Below, piece after piece: positions 25,716-34,450 of a DNA stretch of 64,000 bases. The translations under genes were made by a program, and so were the position numbers. Source of the DNA: Rubrivivax sp. (GTDB lineage Bacteria > Pseudomonadota > Gammaproteobacteria > Burkholderiales > Burkholderiaceae_C); NCBI GenBank assembly GCA_027484825.1, contig JAIXSE010000016.1:62001-126000 (forward strand), given 5' to 3'. The notes below the pieces were generated by a model. It did no database searches. It had not been told where the DNA came from and saw only the letters and a program-made list of their open reading frames with translations. How positions within the stretch are numbered: the first letter of the stretch is position 1; each line of letters begins with the position of its first letter.

Positions 25716-26999
25716 ATGAAGGTCCTGGTTCTGGGGAACGGCGGGCGCGAACACGCGCTCGCATGGCGGCTGGCGCAGGGGGAGCGTGTCAGCCAGGTGT
25801 TTGTGGCGCCGGGCAATGGCGGCACCGCGCGGGATTCCCGCCTGAAGAATGTCCCGATCACCGACATCAAGGCCCTGGCGGACTTCGCCCAGGAGCAGAA
25901 GATCGCCCTGACGGTGGTGGGCCCGGAAGCCTTCCTGGCGGCTGGCGTGGTGGATGAATTCCGCGCCCGCGGCCTGCGCATCTTCGGCCCGACGCGGGCG
26001 GCTGCGCAGCTGGAGTCGTCCAAGGCCTTCGCCAAGGACTTCATGAAGCGGCACGGCATTCCCACCGCCGCTTACGAGACCTTCTCCGACCCGGCCCAGG
26101 CCCATGCCTATGTCGACGCACAAGGCGCGCCCATCGTCATCAAGGCCGACGGCCTGGCGGCCGGCAAGGGCGTGGTCGTGGCCATGACGCTGGACGAGGC
26201 CCATCAGGCCATCGACTGGATCCTGGCGGACAACAAGCTCGGCGTGGTGCACAACGAAGGCGGCGCGCGCGTGGTCATCGAGCAGTTCCTGGAAGGCGAA
26301 GAAGCCAGCTTCATCGTGCTGTGCGATGGCAAGAACGTGTTGGCGCTGGCCACCAGCCAGGACCACAAGCGCCTGCAGGACGGCGACCAGGGCCCCAACA
26401 CCGGGGGCATGGGCGCGTATTCACCGGCGCCGGTGGTCACGCCCAATGTGCATGCCAAGGTCATGCACGAGATCATCACGCCCACCATCCAGGGCATGGC
26501 CCGAGACGGCATGCCCTTCACCGGCTTCCTGTATGCCGGCCTGATGATCGACGCCCAGGGGCAGCCGCGCACGGTGGAATTCAACACCCGCATGGGCGAC
26601 CCCGAGACGCAGCCGATCATGATGCGGCTCAAGAGCGACCTGTTCGAAGTGCTGATGCATGCCACCGACGGCACGCTGGATCAGGTCGAACTGCAGTGGG
26701 ACCGCCGCGCCGCGCTGGGCGTGGTGATGGCCGCGGGCGGTTACCCCTTGTCGCCCCGCAAGGGGGACGTGATCTCCGGTCTGCCGGAGGACGCGGAAGA
26801 CGCCATGGTGTTCCACGCCGGCACCGCCCAGCAGCCGGACGGCACCCTGGTCACCAGCGGTGGCCGCGTGCTGTGCGTGACGGCGCTGGGCGAGGCGGTG
26901 CGCCATGCCCAGCAGCGGGCCTATCAGGCGCTGACCTCCATCCAGTTCGAGGGCAAGCAGTACCGGCAGGACATCGGGCACCGGGCGGTCAAGCGCTGA
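25716..26999 (+). CDS. purD: Phosphoribosylamine--glycine ligase
   Basis: An ATP-grasp enzyme that joins phosphoribosylamine and glycine in the second step of purine synthesis. At 427 residues it is normal length. MKVLVLGNGGREHALAW opens the N domain. VVGPEAFLAAGVVDEFRARGLRIFGP and PIVIKADGLAAGKGVVVA (ATP-binding loop) follow, then GEEASFIVLCDG, QDHKRLQDGDQGPNTGGMGAYSPAP and FNTRMGDPETQPIMMRLKSDL (metal/ATP site). It follows yebC closely and is ended by a compact hairpin immediately after the stop codon. Confidence 0.97.
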   Translation: MKVLVLGNGGREHALAWRLAQGERVSQVFVAPGNGGTARDSRLKNVPITDIKALADFAQEQKIALTVVGPEAFLAAGVVDEFRARGLRIFGPTRAAAQLESSKAFAKDFMKRHGIPTAAYETFSDPAQAHAYVDAQGAPIVIKADGLAAGKGVVVAMTLDEAHQAIDWILADNKLGVVHNEGGARVVIEQFLEGEEASFIVLCDGKNVLALATSQDHKRLQDGDQGPNTGGMGAYSPAPVVTPNVHAKVMHEIITPTIQGMARDGMPFTGFLYAGLMIDAQGQPRTVEFNTRMGDPETQPIMMRLKSDLFEVLMHATDGTLDQVELQWDRRAALGVVMAAGGYPLSPRKGDVISGLPEDAEDAMVFHAGTAQQPDGTLVTSGGRVLCVTALGEAVRHAQQRAYQALTSIQFEGKQYRQDIGHRAVKR

Positions 27000-27020
27000 A
27001 CATCCTTGCGGATGTTTTTG
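27000..27020 (+). terminator. Intrinsic terminator after purD
   Basis: ACATCC (27000-27005), loop ttgc, GGATGT (27010-27015), then TTTT. The stem starts one base after the purD stop codon. It is a short stem, but the tight loop and T run are typical. Confidence 0.7.
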
Positions 27021-27136
27021 GGAGATTTGCGTCGCTTTTCAGGGTTTTGAGCCTGGATTTGTTCAATGCCCGTTGCCTCACCCGCACGCCTCTTTGAACA
27101 TATCGGTCTTCGAATTCTGATTCTCTGAGCGATATC

Positions 27137-27802
27137 TTGACTCTCGAGCGTTTGCAGGACGCCCCGGCGGCGGGTGCCGCCGCGTCCGTGTTGCCCCGTC
27201 GCTGGACCGGTCCGATGATTCCCCTGCCACCCGGCAGCCGCTTCGCAGGCTGGGTGCTGGGCCTGTTCGGCTGGAAGGTCCAGGGCCGGTCGCTGCCGGC
27301 GCTGCAGGGCGTGGTGATGGTGTATCCGCACACCTCCAACTGGGACTTCCCCATCGGGCTGCTGTCCAAATGGAGCATGGGCTTTGAGCTGAAGTTCTGG
27401 GCCAAGGACAGCCTGTTCAAGCTGCCGGTGGTGGGTCACTGGATGAAGGCGGTGGGCGGTGTGCCGGTCAACCGGCGGGCCGCCAATGGGCTGGTCGGTG
27501 AGACGGTCGCCCAGATGCGGCAGGCCCGCGAGCGCGGGGAGCAGTTCTGGCTGATCGTCGCGCCCGAAGGCACCCGCGCTTACACCGACAGCTGGAAATC
27601 CGGCGCTTATTGGGTGGCCGTCCAGGCCCAGGTGCCGGTGGCGGTCACGGCCTTCGACTACGCCACCCGCACGGTGGTGTTCACCGAATTCGTCGAGCTC
27701 AGCGGCGACCCGGACCGTGATTTCGCGCTGTTTGCCCAGGTGCTGGAAGGCCGCCGCGGCAAGCATCCGGACCAGGCCGGCCCCATCCGGCTGCGCCGCT
27801 AG
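27137..27802 (+). CDS. PlsC-like lysophospholipid/1-acylglycerol-3-phosphate acyltransferase family protein
   Basis: Up to 221 residues. The acyltransferase signature is complete: the catalytic HxxxxD box in [16 protein letters not shown], then [12 protein letters not shown], and [20 protein letters not shown] in place of the FPEGTRS block. Such proteins acylate glycerophosphate or other lipids at the inner membrane; the exact substrate cannot be read from sequence. The open frame starts at a TTG (27137); an ATG at 27215 just before [19 protein letters not shown] is an equally plausible start and would give 195 residues. It lies between purD and hemF on the same strand. Confidence 0.85.
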   Translation: MTLERLQDAPAAGAAASVLPRRWTGPMIPLPPGSRFAGWVLGLFGWKVQGRSLPALQGVVMVYPHTSNWDFPIGLLSKWSMGFELKFWAKDSLFKLPVVGHWMKAVGGVPVNRRAANGLVGETVAQMRQARERGEQFWLIVAPEGTRAYTDSWKSGAYWVAVQAQVPVAVTAFDYATRTVVFTEFVELSGDPDRDFALFAQVLEGRRGKHPDQAGPIRLRR

Positions 27803-27846
27803 CCAGGCACCGAAGCTGGCCCGCTCACCGGGTCACTCTCAACGCC

Positions 27847-27894
27847 CTCGCGCACACCCTCGCGCACACCCTCGCGCAACACCTTCGCGCAGCA
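27847..27894. repeat. 12-bp tandem repeat upstream of hemF
   Basis: About three to four copies of ctcgcgcacacc, the last ones degenerate, lie in the 259-base gap between the acyltransferase gene and hemF. The open frame continues through it upstream of hemF but has no coding character. Confidence 0.6.
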
Positions 27895-28061
27895 CACGCA
27901 TCGGCACCCCATTTAGGACCGACAATCGCCCCCTGCTGGAGGGCGCCCCCAATGGACCGCGGTGGGCCGAAGGGGGACCCAGGCGCACCCAGTTCCTGCG
28001 GTGTCCCCATTGGCCGGTGGACACGCGGCGGGCGCAGAGCCTCCTGAAGAAAGGTGAATCG

Positions 28062-28997
28062 ATGAACACTCAGTTGGTGCGCGACTACCTGCTGGGCTTG
28101 CAGCAGCGCATCGTCTCCTCCATGGAGGAGCTGGACGGACAGTCTTTTATTGAAGACGTCTGGCAACGGGAGCCCGGCGGTCGCCTGGAAGGTGACGGCC
28201 GCGTCCGTTTGATCGAGAATGGCGGGCTTTTCGAGCGCGGCGGGGTGAATTTCTCGCATGTGCTTGGGCGGGTGTTGCCGCCGTCAGCCACGGCACACCG
28301 GCCGGAGCTGGCAGGCGCACCGTTTGAGGCCATGGGGGTGTCGCTGGTGCTGCACCCGCACAATCCGTTCGTTCCCACCGTCCACATGAATGTGCGGATG
28401 TTTGCGGCCATGCCGGCCGAAGCACCGCCGGTGGTGTGGTTTGGGGGCGGCATGGACCTCACCCCGTATTACGGCTTCGAGCGCGATGCCCAGCATTTCC
28501 ACCGCACCTGCCGTGCGGCGCTGGAGCCGCACGGGGCTGAGCTGTATCCGCGCTTCAAGACGTGGTGTGACGAGTATTTCTATCTGAAGCACCGCAACGA
28601 GCCGCGTGGCATCGGCGGCGTGTTTTTCGACGACTATGCGGAAGGCGGCTTCGATGCGGCCTTCGGCATGATGCAGTCGGTGGGGGATGCGTTTGTGCCG
28701 GCGTATCGGCCGATCGTCGAGCGTCGCCATGGGGCGGCCTATGGCGAGCGGGAACGGGACTTCCAGGCCTATCGCCGCGGCCGGTATGTGGAGTTCAACC
28801 TGGTCTTCGACCGCGGCACGCTGTTTGGGCTGCAGTCGGGCGGGCGGACGGAATCCATCCTGATGTCCATGCCGCCGATGGCCCAGTGGCGGTATGACTG
28901 GCATCCGGAGCCGGGCAGCCCGGAGGCGCGTCTGTACACCGACTTCCTGCGTCCGCGTGACTGGGCGGACGAGGAAGCGACGCACCTGTGGTTCTGA
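28062..28997 (+). CDS. hemF: Oxygen-dependent coproporphyrinogen-III oxidase
   Basis: A 311-residue enzyme that converts coproporphyrinogen III to protoporphyrinogen IX with O2 in haem synthesis. The start at 28062 is preceded by gaagaaaggtg and gives the standard N-terminus [17 protein letters not shown]. Motifs include [47 protein letters not shown] (family signature), [61 protein letters not shown] and a C-terminal [11 protein letters not shown]. It starts a run of same-strand genes reaching to rng. Confidence 0.97.
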   Translation: MNTQLVRDYLLGLQQRIVSSMEELDGQSFIEDVWQREPGGRLEGDGRVRLIENGGLFERGGVNFSHVLGRVLPPSATAHRPELAGAPFEAMGVSLVLHPHNPFVPTVHMNVRMFAAMPAEAPPVVWFGGGMDLTPYYGFERDAQHFHRTCRAALEPHGAELYPRFKTWCDEYFYLKHRNEPRGIGGVFFDDYAEGGFDAAFGMMQSVGDAFVPAYRPIVERRHGAAYGERERDFQAYRRGRYVEFNLVFDRGTLFGLQSGGRTESILMSMPPMAQWRYDWHPEPGSPEARLYTDFLRPRDWADEEATHLWF

Positions 28998-29668
28998 CCG
29001 GCGCGGACGGCGGGGAAGGCGCGGGGGGCGCGGAGGGCCCTCCGGAGCGTGGGCTTCCCGAGCGCGGCCGTGCTGGACGGCAGGTCGGCTGGTTTGGCGG
29101 GACGTTCGATCCGGTACATCTGGCCCATCGGGCACTCGCCCAGGCGGCGCTCGACCAGCTTCAGCTGGACGAAGTGCGCTGGGTGGTGGCCGGGCAGCCC
29201 TGGCAGAAGGCCGGCCGGACCTTGGCGGCGCCGGAGCATCGGGCGGCCATGGTCCAGCAGATGATCGAGGATCAACCCCGGTTTGTGCTGGACGACAGCG
29301 AACTGCAGCGCACCGGCCCCAGCTACACGCTGGAATCGGTGGCGGCCTGGCAGGCGCGGCATCCGGGGGATCAGCTCTGGCTGATCCTTGGACAGGATCA
29401 ATTGGCGGGTCTGCCCACCTGGCGAGGGTGGGAAGACCTGATTGGACGTGTGGGGCTGGCCGTGGCCGCCCGCGGGTCCGACGAGGTGAAGGCGCCGGCG
29501 GCGCTGCTGGAGCGGCCCCATCGGCTGGTCCGGCTGCAGATGCCGGCGCTTGAATGGTCATCCACCGAAGTGCGCCGACGTGCGGCTTCGGGCGGGGACG
29601 TGAGGCCCGTGGTGGGCGAAAAGGTTGCAGGTTATATTGACCTGCACCGTCTCTACAGTGAGCACTGA
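28988..29668 (+). CDS. nadD: Nicotinate-nucleotide adenylyltransferase
   Basis: Adenylates nicotinate mononucleotide to deamido-NAD in NAD synthesis. The nucleotidyl-transferase signatures are [16 protein letters not shown] (GxFxPxHxxH) and [13 protein letters not shown] (SSTxIR-like) near the C-terminus, with [21 protein letters not shown] between. The frame read from the GTG at 28988 overlaps the end of hemF by ten bases and adds ~30 Gly/Ala/Arg-rich residues before the conserved start (around GRQVGWFGG); the real start may lie further in. The stop is immediately followed by the rsfS start codon. Confidence 0.92.
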   Translation: MVLTGADGGEGAGGAEGPPERGLPERGRAGRQVGWFGGTFDPVHLAHRALAQAALDQLQLDEVRWVVAGQPWQKAGRTLAAPEHRAAMVQQMIEDQPRFVLDDSELQRTGPSYTLESVAAWQARHPGDQLWLILGQDQLAGLPTWRGWEDLIGRVGLAVAARGSDEVKAPAALLERPHRLVRLQMPALEWSSTEVRRRAASGGDVRPVVGEKVAGYIDLHRLYSEH

Positions 29669-30607
29669 ATGGACATCAAGAAACTGCAACGTGCCATCGT
29701 CGATGGTCTGGAAGATGTGAAGGCCCAGGACATCCTGGTGTTCGACACCGAACGGCTGTCGCCCTTGTTCGAGCGCGTGATCATCGCCTCGGGCACGAGC
29801 AACCGTCAGACCAAAGCCCTGGCGTCCAGTGTGCGGGAGACAGTGAAGAAGCGCGGCATGCAGGTCATGCGCACCGAAGGCGAGGACAACGGCGAATGGA
29901 TCATCGTGGACTGCGGCGCCGCCGTCGTGCACGTGATGCAGCCGGCCATCCGCCAGTACTACCACCTGGAAGAGATCTGGGGCGGCAAGCCGGTCAAGCT
30001 CAAGCTGGGCGATGGCGGTACGCGCCTGGTCAAGGCTTCCGAGCCGATGGATGAAGAGGACGAGGACGGCGTGGCAGTGAGGAAGCCGGCCGGCAAGGCC
30101 AAGGCCAAGGCCGCCACAAGCGCCGCCGCACCGGCCAAGAAGGCGCCGACGCGCGCGGCTGGCAGCAAGTCGTCTGCGGCGAAGGCGGACGGCAAGGCGC
30201 CGGCGGCCAAGTCGGCAGGCAAGACTGCAGCCAAGTCGGCCGCAAAGCCCGCTGGCAAGACAGCAGGCAAGGTGGCCACCAAGACCACGTCCAAGATCAC
30301 GTCCAAGACTGGCAGCAAGACCAGCGCCACCAGCGCCAAGACGACCGCCGCCAAGCCCGCCGTCCGCAAGACGGCTGGACGCTCGGCGCCGAAGGAAGTG
30401 GTCGCCCAGACCATCAAGGTCGGTGCGAAGAAGCCTGCGGCGAAGAAGACCGTGGCGGCCAAGCCCGCAGCCAAGTCGGCTGCTAAGCCCGCCGCTAAGC
30501 CAGTCACCAAGTCCGCTGCCAAGCCGGCCGCCAAGTCTGCCCCCAAGAAGCCTGCGGCTCGCAAGACCACGGTGACCACCGGCACCAAGTCCAAGACCAA
30601 GGCCTGA
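29669..30607 (+). CDS. rsfS: Ribosomal silencing factor RsfS with long Lys/Ala-rich histone-H1-like tail
   Basis: Residues 1-115 are a complete RsfS/Iojap domain: [81 protein letters not shown]. RsfS binds ribosomal protein uL14 and keeps the subunits apart during starvation. The remaining ~185 residues are not part of the family. After an acidic patch (MDEEDEDG) they consist of [23 protein letters not shown]-type repeats, like the C-terminal tail of histone H1 or of AlgP/HctB-type bacterial H1-like proteins. The tail is in frame with no stop or frameshift and is strongly basic, so it would be expected to bind RNA or DNA. Order nadD-rsfS-rlmH is the usual one. Confidence 0.93.
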   Translation: MDIKKLQRAIVDGLEDVKAQDILVFDTERLSPLFERVIIASGTSNRQTKALASSVRETVKKRGMQVMRTEGEDNGEWIIVDCGAAVVHVMQPAIRQYYHLEEIWGGKPVKLKLGDGGTRLVKASEPMDEEDEDGVAVRKPAGKAKAKAATSAAAPAKKAPTRAAGSKSSAAKADGKAPAAKSAGKTAAKSAAKPAGKTAGKVATKTTSKITSKTGSKTSATSAKTTAAKPAVRKTAGRSAPKEVVAQTIKVGAKKPAAKKTVAAKPAAKSAAKPAAKPVTKSAAKPAAKSAPKKPAARKTTVTTGTKSKTKA

Positions 30608-30611
30608 GTCC

Positions 30612-31082
30612 GTGCGGCTGGTGTTGTGTGCGGTCGGCCAGAAAATGCCGACCTGGGCGGATGAAGCGTACGAGGACTTTGCCAAGCGCTTCCCGCCCGA
30701 GATGCGTCTGGTGCTCAAGGCCGTCAAGGCCGAGCCCCGGACCACCGGCAAGAGCACCGAGCAGCTGATGGCCGCCGAAGCGCAGCGTCTGGAAGCGGCC
30801 TGTCCCAAGGGGGCGCGCCGGGTCTTCCTGGATGAGCGCGGCGAGCGGGTCACCTCCCGGCAACTGGCGCAGCGGCTGGAGACCTGGCGCGGCGACGGAC
30901 GGGATGTCGCCATCTTCATCGGCGGCCCGGATGGCCTGGACCCGGCCCTGAAGTCCACCGCTGACGAGATGCTGCGCCTGTCCGACCTGACGCTGCCCCA
31001 TGCCTTCGTGCGGGTGCTGCTGGCTGAAGGCCTGTACCGGGCCTGGTCGGTCATGGAAGGCCATCCCTATCACCGTGAATGA
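30612..31082 (+). CDS. rlmH: 23S rRNA (pseudouridine1915-N3)-methyltransferase
   Basis: A small SPOUT methyltransferase (156 residues, normal length) that methylates pseudouridine 1915 of 23S rRNA in assembled 70S ribosomes, using SAM. It starts with GTG ([28 protein letters not shown]). The knot region is visible as [36 protein letters not shown] and [34 protein letters not shown]. It is four bases after rsfS and is clearly translated from the same transcript. Confidence 0.96.
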   Translation: MRLVLCAVGQKMPTWADEAYEDFAKRFPPEMRLVLKAVKAEPRTTGKSTEQLMAAEAQRLEAACPKGARRVFLDERGERVTSRQLAQRLETWRGDGRDVAIFIGGPDGLDPALKSTADEMLRLSDLTLPHAFVRVLLAEGLYRAWSVMEGHPYHRE

Positions 31083-31104
31083 AGCCGCGCCCGGCGGTCT
31101 GCTG

Positions 31105-31707
31105 ATGCCCATCCTCTACCTTGCCTCCCAAAGCCCACGGCGTCGCCAATTGCTGGATCAGATCGGCGTGGCGCATGAGCTGCTGCTGCCCGGCGACGAC
31201 GAGGATGCCGAGGCGCTGGAAGCGGTGCAGGCGGGCGAATCCCCCGACGACTATGTGCAGCGAGTGACGCTGGCCAAGCTGCAGGCGGCGCTGGCGCGTC
31301 GCGAGCGGCGGCAGTTGCCGCCCGGTGCGGTGCTGTGCGCCGACACGACGGTGACGGTGGACGGCGACATTCTGGGCAAGCCCCAGGATGCGGCCGAGGC
31401 CCTGGCCATGCTGCGCCGCCTCAGCGGCCGGGAGCACCGGGTGCTGACGGCGGTGGCGCTGGGCGAGCCGCAGGGGCGTACCTCGGCGGCCCTGAGTGTC
31501 TCCATCGTGCGCTTCGAACACGTCCCGGAAGATCGGCTGCAGGCCTACGTGGCGTCCGGCGAGCCAATGGGCAAGGCCGGCAGCTATGCGATACAAAGTC
31601 AGGCGGCGGCATGGATCAGCCACATCAGCGGCAGTTATTCGGGCATCATGGGGCTGCCGTTGCATGAAACCGCCCGCTTGCTGAACGCCGCCGGCTGGGC
31701 TCTGTAG
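31105..31707 (+). CDS. maf: Maf-family nucleoside triphosphate pyrophosphatase
   Basis: A 200-residue house-cleaning enzyme that hydrolyses non-canonical or specific nucleoside triphosphates (dTTP/UTP or m7GTP, depending on subfamily). Read from the ATG at 31105: LASQSPRRRQLLDQIG (substrate loop), VLCADTTVTVDGDILGKP, REHRVLTAVALG, YVASGEPMGKAGSYAIQSQAAAWISHISGSYSGIMGLPLHET. The GKAGSYAIQ and SYSGIMGLPLHET blocks are those of the dTTP/UTP-type YhdE group. The frame extends upstream into rlmH, which I regard as spurious. It lies between rlmH and rng. Confidence 0.93.
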   Translation: MPILYLASQSPRRRQLLDQIGVAHELLLPGDDEDAEALEAVQAGESPDDYVQRVTLAKLQAALARRERRQLPPGAVLCADTTVTVDGDILGKPQDAAEALAMLRRLSGREHRVLTAVALGEPQGRTSAALSVSIVRFEHVPEDRLQAYVASGEPMGKAGSYAIQSQAAAWISHISGSYSGIMGLPLHETARLLNAAGWAL

Positions 31708-31754
31708 CGGTAGCTGGATGGGCGGCCACGAGTGATGAGCGGCCACGAGCGTTG

Positions 31755-31776
31755 CCGTCAGCCTTGAGGCTGACGG
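31755..31776 (+). promoter_or_regulatory. Perfect hairpin in the rng leader
   Basis: CCGTCAGCC (31755-31763), loop ttga, GGCTGACGG (31768-31776): a perfect 9-bp stem ending 20 bases before the RNase G start codon, with no T tract after it. A direct repeat gcggccacgag lies just upstream (about 31721 and 31740). It may influence rng translation or stability; this is inferred only from position. Confidence 0.5.
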
Positions 31777-31796
31777 GAGCGCTGGAGCACAACAAT

Positions 31797-33281
31797 ATGG
31801 AAGATATCCTGATCAACTGGACCCCGCAGGAGACGCGGGTGGCGGTGGTCGAGAACGGGGCGGTGCAGGAGCTGCACATCGAGCGCACGCTCGAGCGGGG
31901 CCTGGTGGGCAATGTGTACCTGGGCAAGGTGGCCCGGGTGTTGCCGGGCATGCAGTCCGCGTTCATCGACATCGGTCTGGAACGGGCCGCATTTCTGCAT
32001 GTGGCCGACCTGCATCTGAACGGGGTGACGCCACGCAATCATCATGGGGACGGATCGCATCCGGTGCCGATTGAGCGGCAGGTGTATGAAGGCCAGGCCT
32101 TGACGGTGCAGGTCATCAAGGACCCGATCGGCACCAAGGGCGCGCGACTGTCCACCCAGATCTCGATTGCTGGCCGCCTGCTGGTGCACCTGCCGCAGGA
32201 CAACCACATCGGCATTTCGCAGAAGATCGGCTCGCCGGAAGCCCGGGATGCGCTGCGCAGCCGCATGCAGACGCTGGCGTCGGTGGGCGTGCAGGATGGC
32301 AACACCGGAGGCTTCATTCTGCGCACCAATGCCGAGGAAGCCAGCGATGAGGAGCTGTCGGCCGACATTGGCTACCTGCGCAAGACCTGGGGCATGATCC
32401 GCGACAAGAGCCTGCGCGAGCCACCGGGCACCTTGCTGTTCCAGGACCTGAGCCTGGTGGAGCGGGTGCTGCGCGATCTGGCCAGCGAGCGGACCAACTC
32501 GATCCGCATCGACTCCAAGCTGCAGTACGACGTGCTGCGCGGTTTTGGCGAGGCCTATATGCCGGCGGCCACGGCCAAGCTGGATCTCTATCGCGGCGAG
32601 CGGCCGATCTTTGATCTGCACAACATCGACGCCGAAGTGGCGCGGGCGCTGGCGCGGCGGGTGGACCTGAAGTCGGGCGGATATCTCATCATCGACCAGA
32701 CCGAGGCGATGACCACGATCGATGTGAACACCGGCGGTTATGTCGGTGCGCGCAATTTCGACGACACCATCTTCAAGACGAATTTGGAAGCGGCCGGGGC
32801 GATTGCGCGGCAGCTGCGGCTGCGCAACCTGGGCGGCATCATCATTGTCGACTTCATCGACATGACCCGCGAGGAGCACAAGACTTCCGTGCTGCAGGAG
32901 TTCCGCAAGCAGCTCAGCCGCGACCGCACCAAGGTGACGGTGGGCGGCTTCACGCAGCTGGGGCTGGTGGAGCTGACGCGCAAGCGCACGCGGGAGAGTC
33001 TGTCGCGCATGCTGTGTGAGCCGTGCCCGACCTGCGAGGCACGGGGTCAGGTCAAGACGGCGCGCAGCATCTGCTACGAGATCATGCGGGAGATCCTGCG
33101 GGAATCGCGGCAGTTCAATCCCAAGGAATTCCGGGTGGTGGCGGCGGCGAATGTGGTGGAGATGCTGCTGGATGAAGAGAGCCAGCATCTGGCTGGTCTG
33201 TCGGACTTCATCGGCAAACCGATTTCATTGACGGCCGAGCCGACCAATCAGACCGAGCATTACGACATCGTGCTGATGTGA
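31797..33281 (+). CDS. rng: Ribonuclease G
   Basis: A 494-residue endoribonuclease of the RNase E/G family that processes 16S rRNA 5' ends and degrades some mRNAs. Start ATG at 31797 gives MEDILINWTPQETRVAVVENG, standard for RNase G. The S1 domain includes GNVYLGKVARVLPGMQSAFIDIGLERAAFLH. The catalytic DNase I-like region has the Mg-binding GGYLIIDQTEAMTTIDVNTGGYVG and GGIIIVDFIDM. The zinc-link CEPCPTCEARG follows. The C-terminal scaffold of RNase E is absent, as expected. It closes the hemF-to-rng gene run. Confidence 0.95.
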   Translation: MEDILINWTPQETRVAVVENGAVQELHIERTLERGLVGNVYLGKVARVLPGMQSAFIDIGLERAAFLHVADLHLNGVTPRNHHGDGSHPVPIERQVYEGQALTVQVIKDPIGTKGARLSTQISIAGRLLVHLPQDNHIGISQKIGSPEARDALRSRMQTLASVGVQDGNTGGFILRTNAEEASDEELSADIGYLRKTWGMIRDKSLREPPGTLLFQDLSLVERVLRDLASERTNSIRIDSKLQYDVLRGFGEAYMPAATAKLDLYRGERPIFDLHNIDAEVARALARRVDLKSGGYLIIDQTEAMTTIDVNTGGYVGARNFDDTIFKTNLEAAGAIARQLRLRNLGGIIIVDFIDMTREEHKTSVLQEFRKQLSRDRTKVTVGGFTQLGLVELTRKRTRESLSRMLCEPCPTCEARGQVKTARSICYEIMREILRESRQFNPKEFRVVAAANVVEMLLDEESQHLAGLSDFIGKPISLTAEPTNQTEHYDIVLM

Positions 33282-33374
33282 GGTCGGTGAGGGGCTCCTG
33301 GCGGTGAGGGGCCTGGACGCGCGGAGGATGGGCGATGGAAGTCGCTGCAAAAAAGGCGACAATCGACGCCGAAT

Positions 33375-33977
33375 ATGCAGCAATCTCCTGCCCACCTGCT
33401 TTTTCCGGACTATCGACGCCGTGTGCTGGCCCTGCTTCTCTTGCGGCCAGAACTCGCGCTGCACGGCCGTGAGGTCGCGCGGCGCACCGGGCTTCCAGCC
33501 GGCACGCTCACCCGTGAATTGAACAAGCTGGCTGAGGCGGGCCTGCTTAAACGAGAGAAGCGCGGCAACCAGCAGATCTACAGCGCCAACGTGCAGGGGC
33601 CGATCTTTGCGGAGCTGGCCAGCATCCTGCGCAAGACATCCGGCATGGCGGACGTGCTGGCCGAAGCGCTGATGCCCCTGGCTGACCGATTGAAGTGTGC
33701 GTTCATCTTTGGATCGGTCGGTCGCGGCGAAGAGTCCGCAGGAAGTGATGTTGACGTGCTCCTGGTCGGACAGGCAGGCTTCAGGGATGTGGTGGAAGCG
33801 CTTTTTCCGGCCCAAGTCAGCCTGGGTCGAGAGGTGAATCCGAAGGTCTTCGGGACCGATGAATTCGCAGCCAAAGCGCATTCCGAGTCATTTCTTCGGG
33901 ACGTGCTGTCGCGTCCCAAGATCTTCCTGATCGGGAGCGCCGATGACCTTGCAGAACTTGTTGGGCCTGAGCCTTGA
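33375..33977 (+). CDS. Winged-helix / MNT nucleotidyltransferase fusion, probable antitoxin of a HEPN pair
   Basis: A 200-residue protein with two parts. Residues 10-75 form a winged helix (LHGREVARRTGLPAGTLTRELNKLAEAGLLKREKRGNQQIYSAN). Residues ~105-190 are a minimal nucleotidyltransferase domain with the complete active site FIFGSVGRGEESAGSDVDVLLVG (Gly113-Ser114, Asp125, Asp127). MNT proteins paired with HEPN proteins act in known modules by nucleotidylating the HEPN toxin. The added DNA-binding domain suggests that this antitoxin also represses its own operon. Its 3' end overlaps the HEPN gene by 35 bases, which supports coupled translation. Confidence 0.8.
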   Translation: MQQSPAHLLFPDYRRRVLALLLLRPELALHGREVARRTGLPAGTLTRELNKLAEAGLLKREKRGNQQIYSANVQGPIFAELASILRKTSGMADVLAEALMPLADRLKCAFIFGSVGRGEESAGSDVDVLLVGQAGFRDVVEALFPAQVSLGREVNPKVFGTDEFAAKAHSESFLRDVLSRPKIFLIGSADDLAELVGPEP

Positions 33978-34389
33978 TGCGATCGATCCGGACGTGGTGA
34001 CGATCGGCAAGCTGCTGGCCGCAGCCCAGCGCAACATCGCGGATGCGCAGTTGGTCCAACTGAGTGCCGAGAACCGGTTTGATGCTGCCTACAAAGCCAT
34101 CCTGCAGTGCGCAATGGTCGCATTGCAGGCCAATGGGTATCGGACGCTGAGCAGTAAACCCGGGCATCACCAGACCGCCATCCAGACCTTGAGCATCAGT
34201 GTGGGGTTGTCATCAGCCGACGTCATGGTGCTGGATGCGCTCCGCAAGCAGCGCAACTTGTCGGACTACTCAGGTGATCTGGTGCCCGAGGCCACTTCCG
34301 CAGAATGCTTGAGAAGCGCGCAACTGCTCTATGCCCACGTGCGTGAATGGCTTCAAGCACATCGGTCGCAATGGCAGTTCTCTGTATGA
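33943..34389 (+). CDS. HEPN-like protein, probable toxin partner of the MNT protein
   Basis: A 148-residue all-helical protein whose layout fits HEPN: an N-terminal helix pair with RFDAAYKAILQCAMVALQANGYR, then GHHQTAIQTLSISVG, and near the C-terminus LDALRKQRNLSDYSGD (R101-x2-RN-x3-Y109), a conserved variant of the HEPN Rx4-6H active site seen in proteins encoded beside nucleotidyltransferases. Many HEPN proteins are RNases. The typical His is not present here, so activity is uncertain. It overlaps the upstream MNT gene and converges on the minus-strand gene at 34451. Confidence 0.7.
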   Translation: MTLQNLLGLSLDAIDPDVVTIGKLLAAAQRNIADAQLVQLSAENRFDAAYKAILQCAMVALQANGYRTLSSKPGHHQTAIQTLSISVGLSSADVMVLDALRKQRNLSDYSGDLVPEATSAECLRSAQLLYAHVREWLQAHRSQWQFSV

Positions 34390-34450
34390 GGGGCCTCACG
34401 GCGCCAGGTTGTGCGCGCCGGGGAATGCCTCAAACGCCGAGGAATGCCGA

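Noticed and set aside
29558-31054. 498-residue minus-strand frame opposite rsfS-rlmH
   Set aside because: Leu/Gly/Arg-rich shadow created by the Lys/Ala repeats of RsfS; no motifs.
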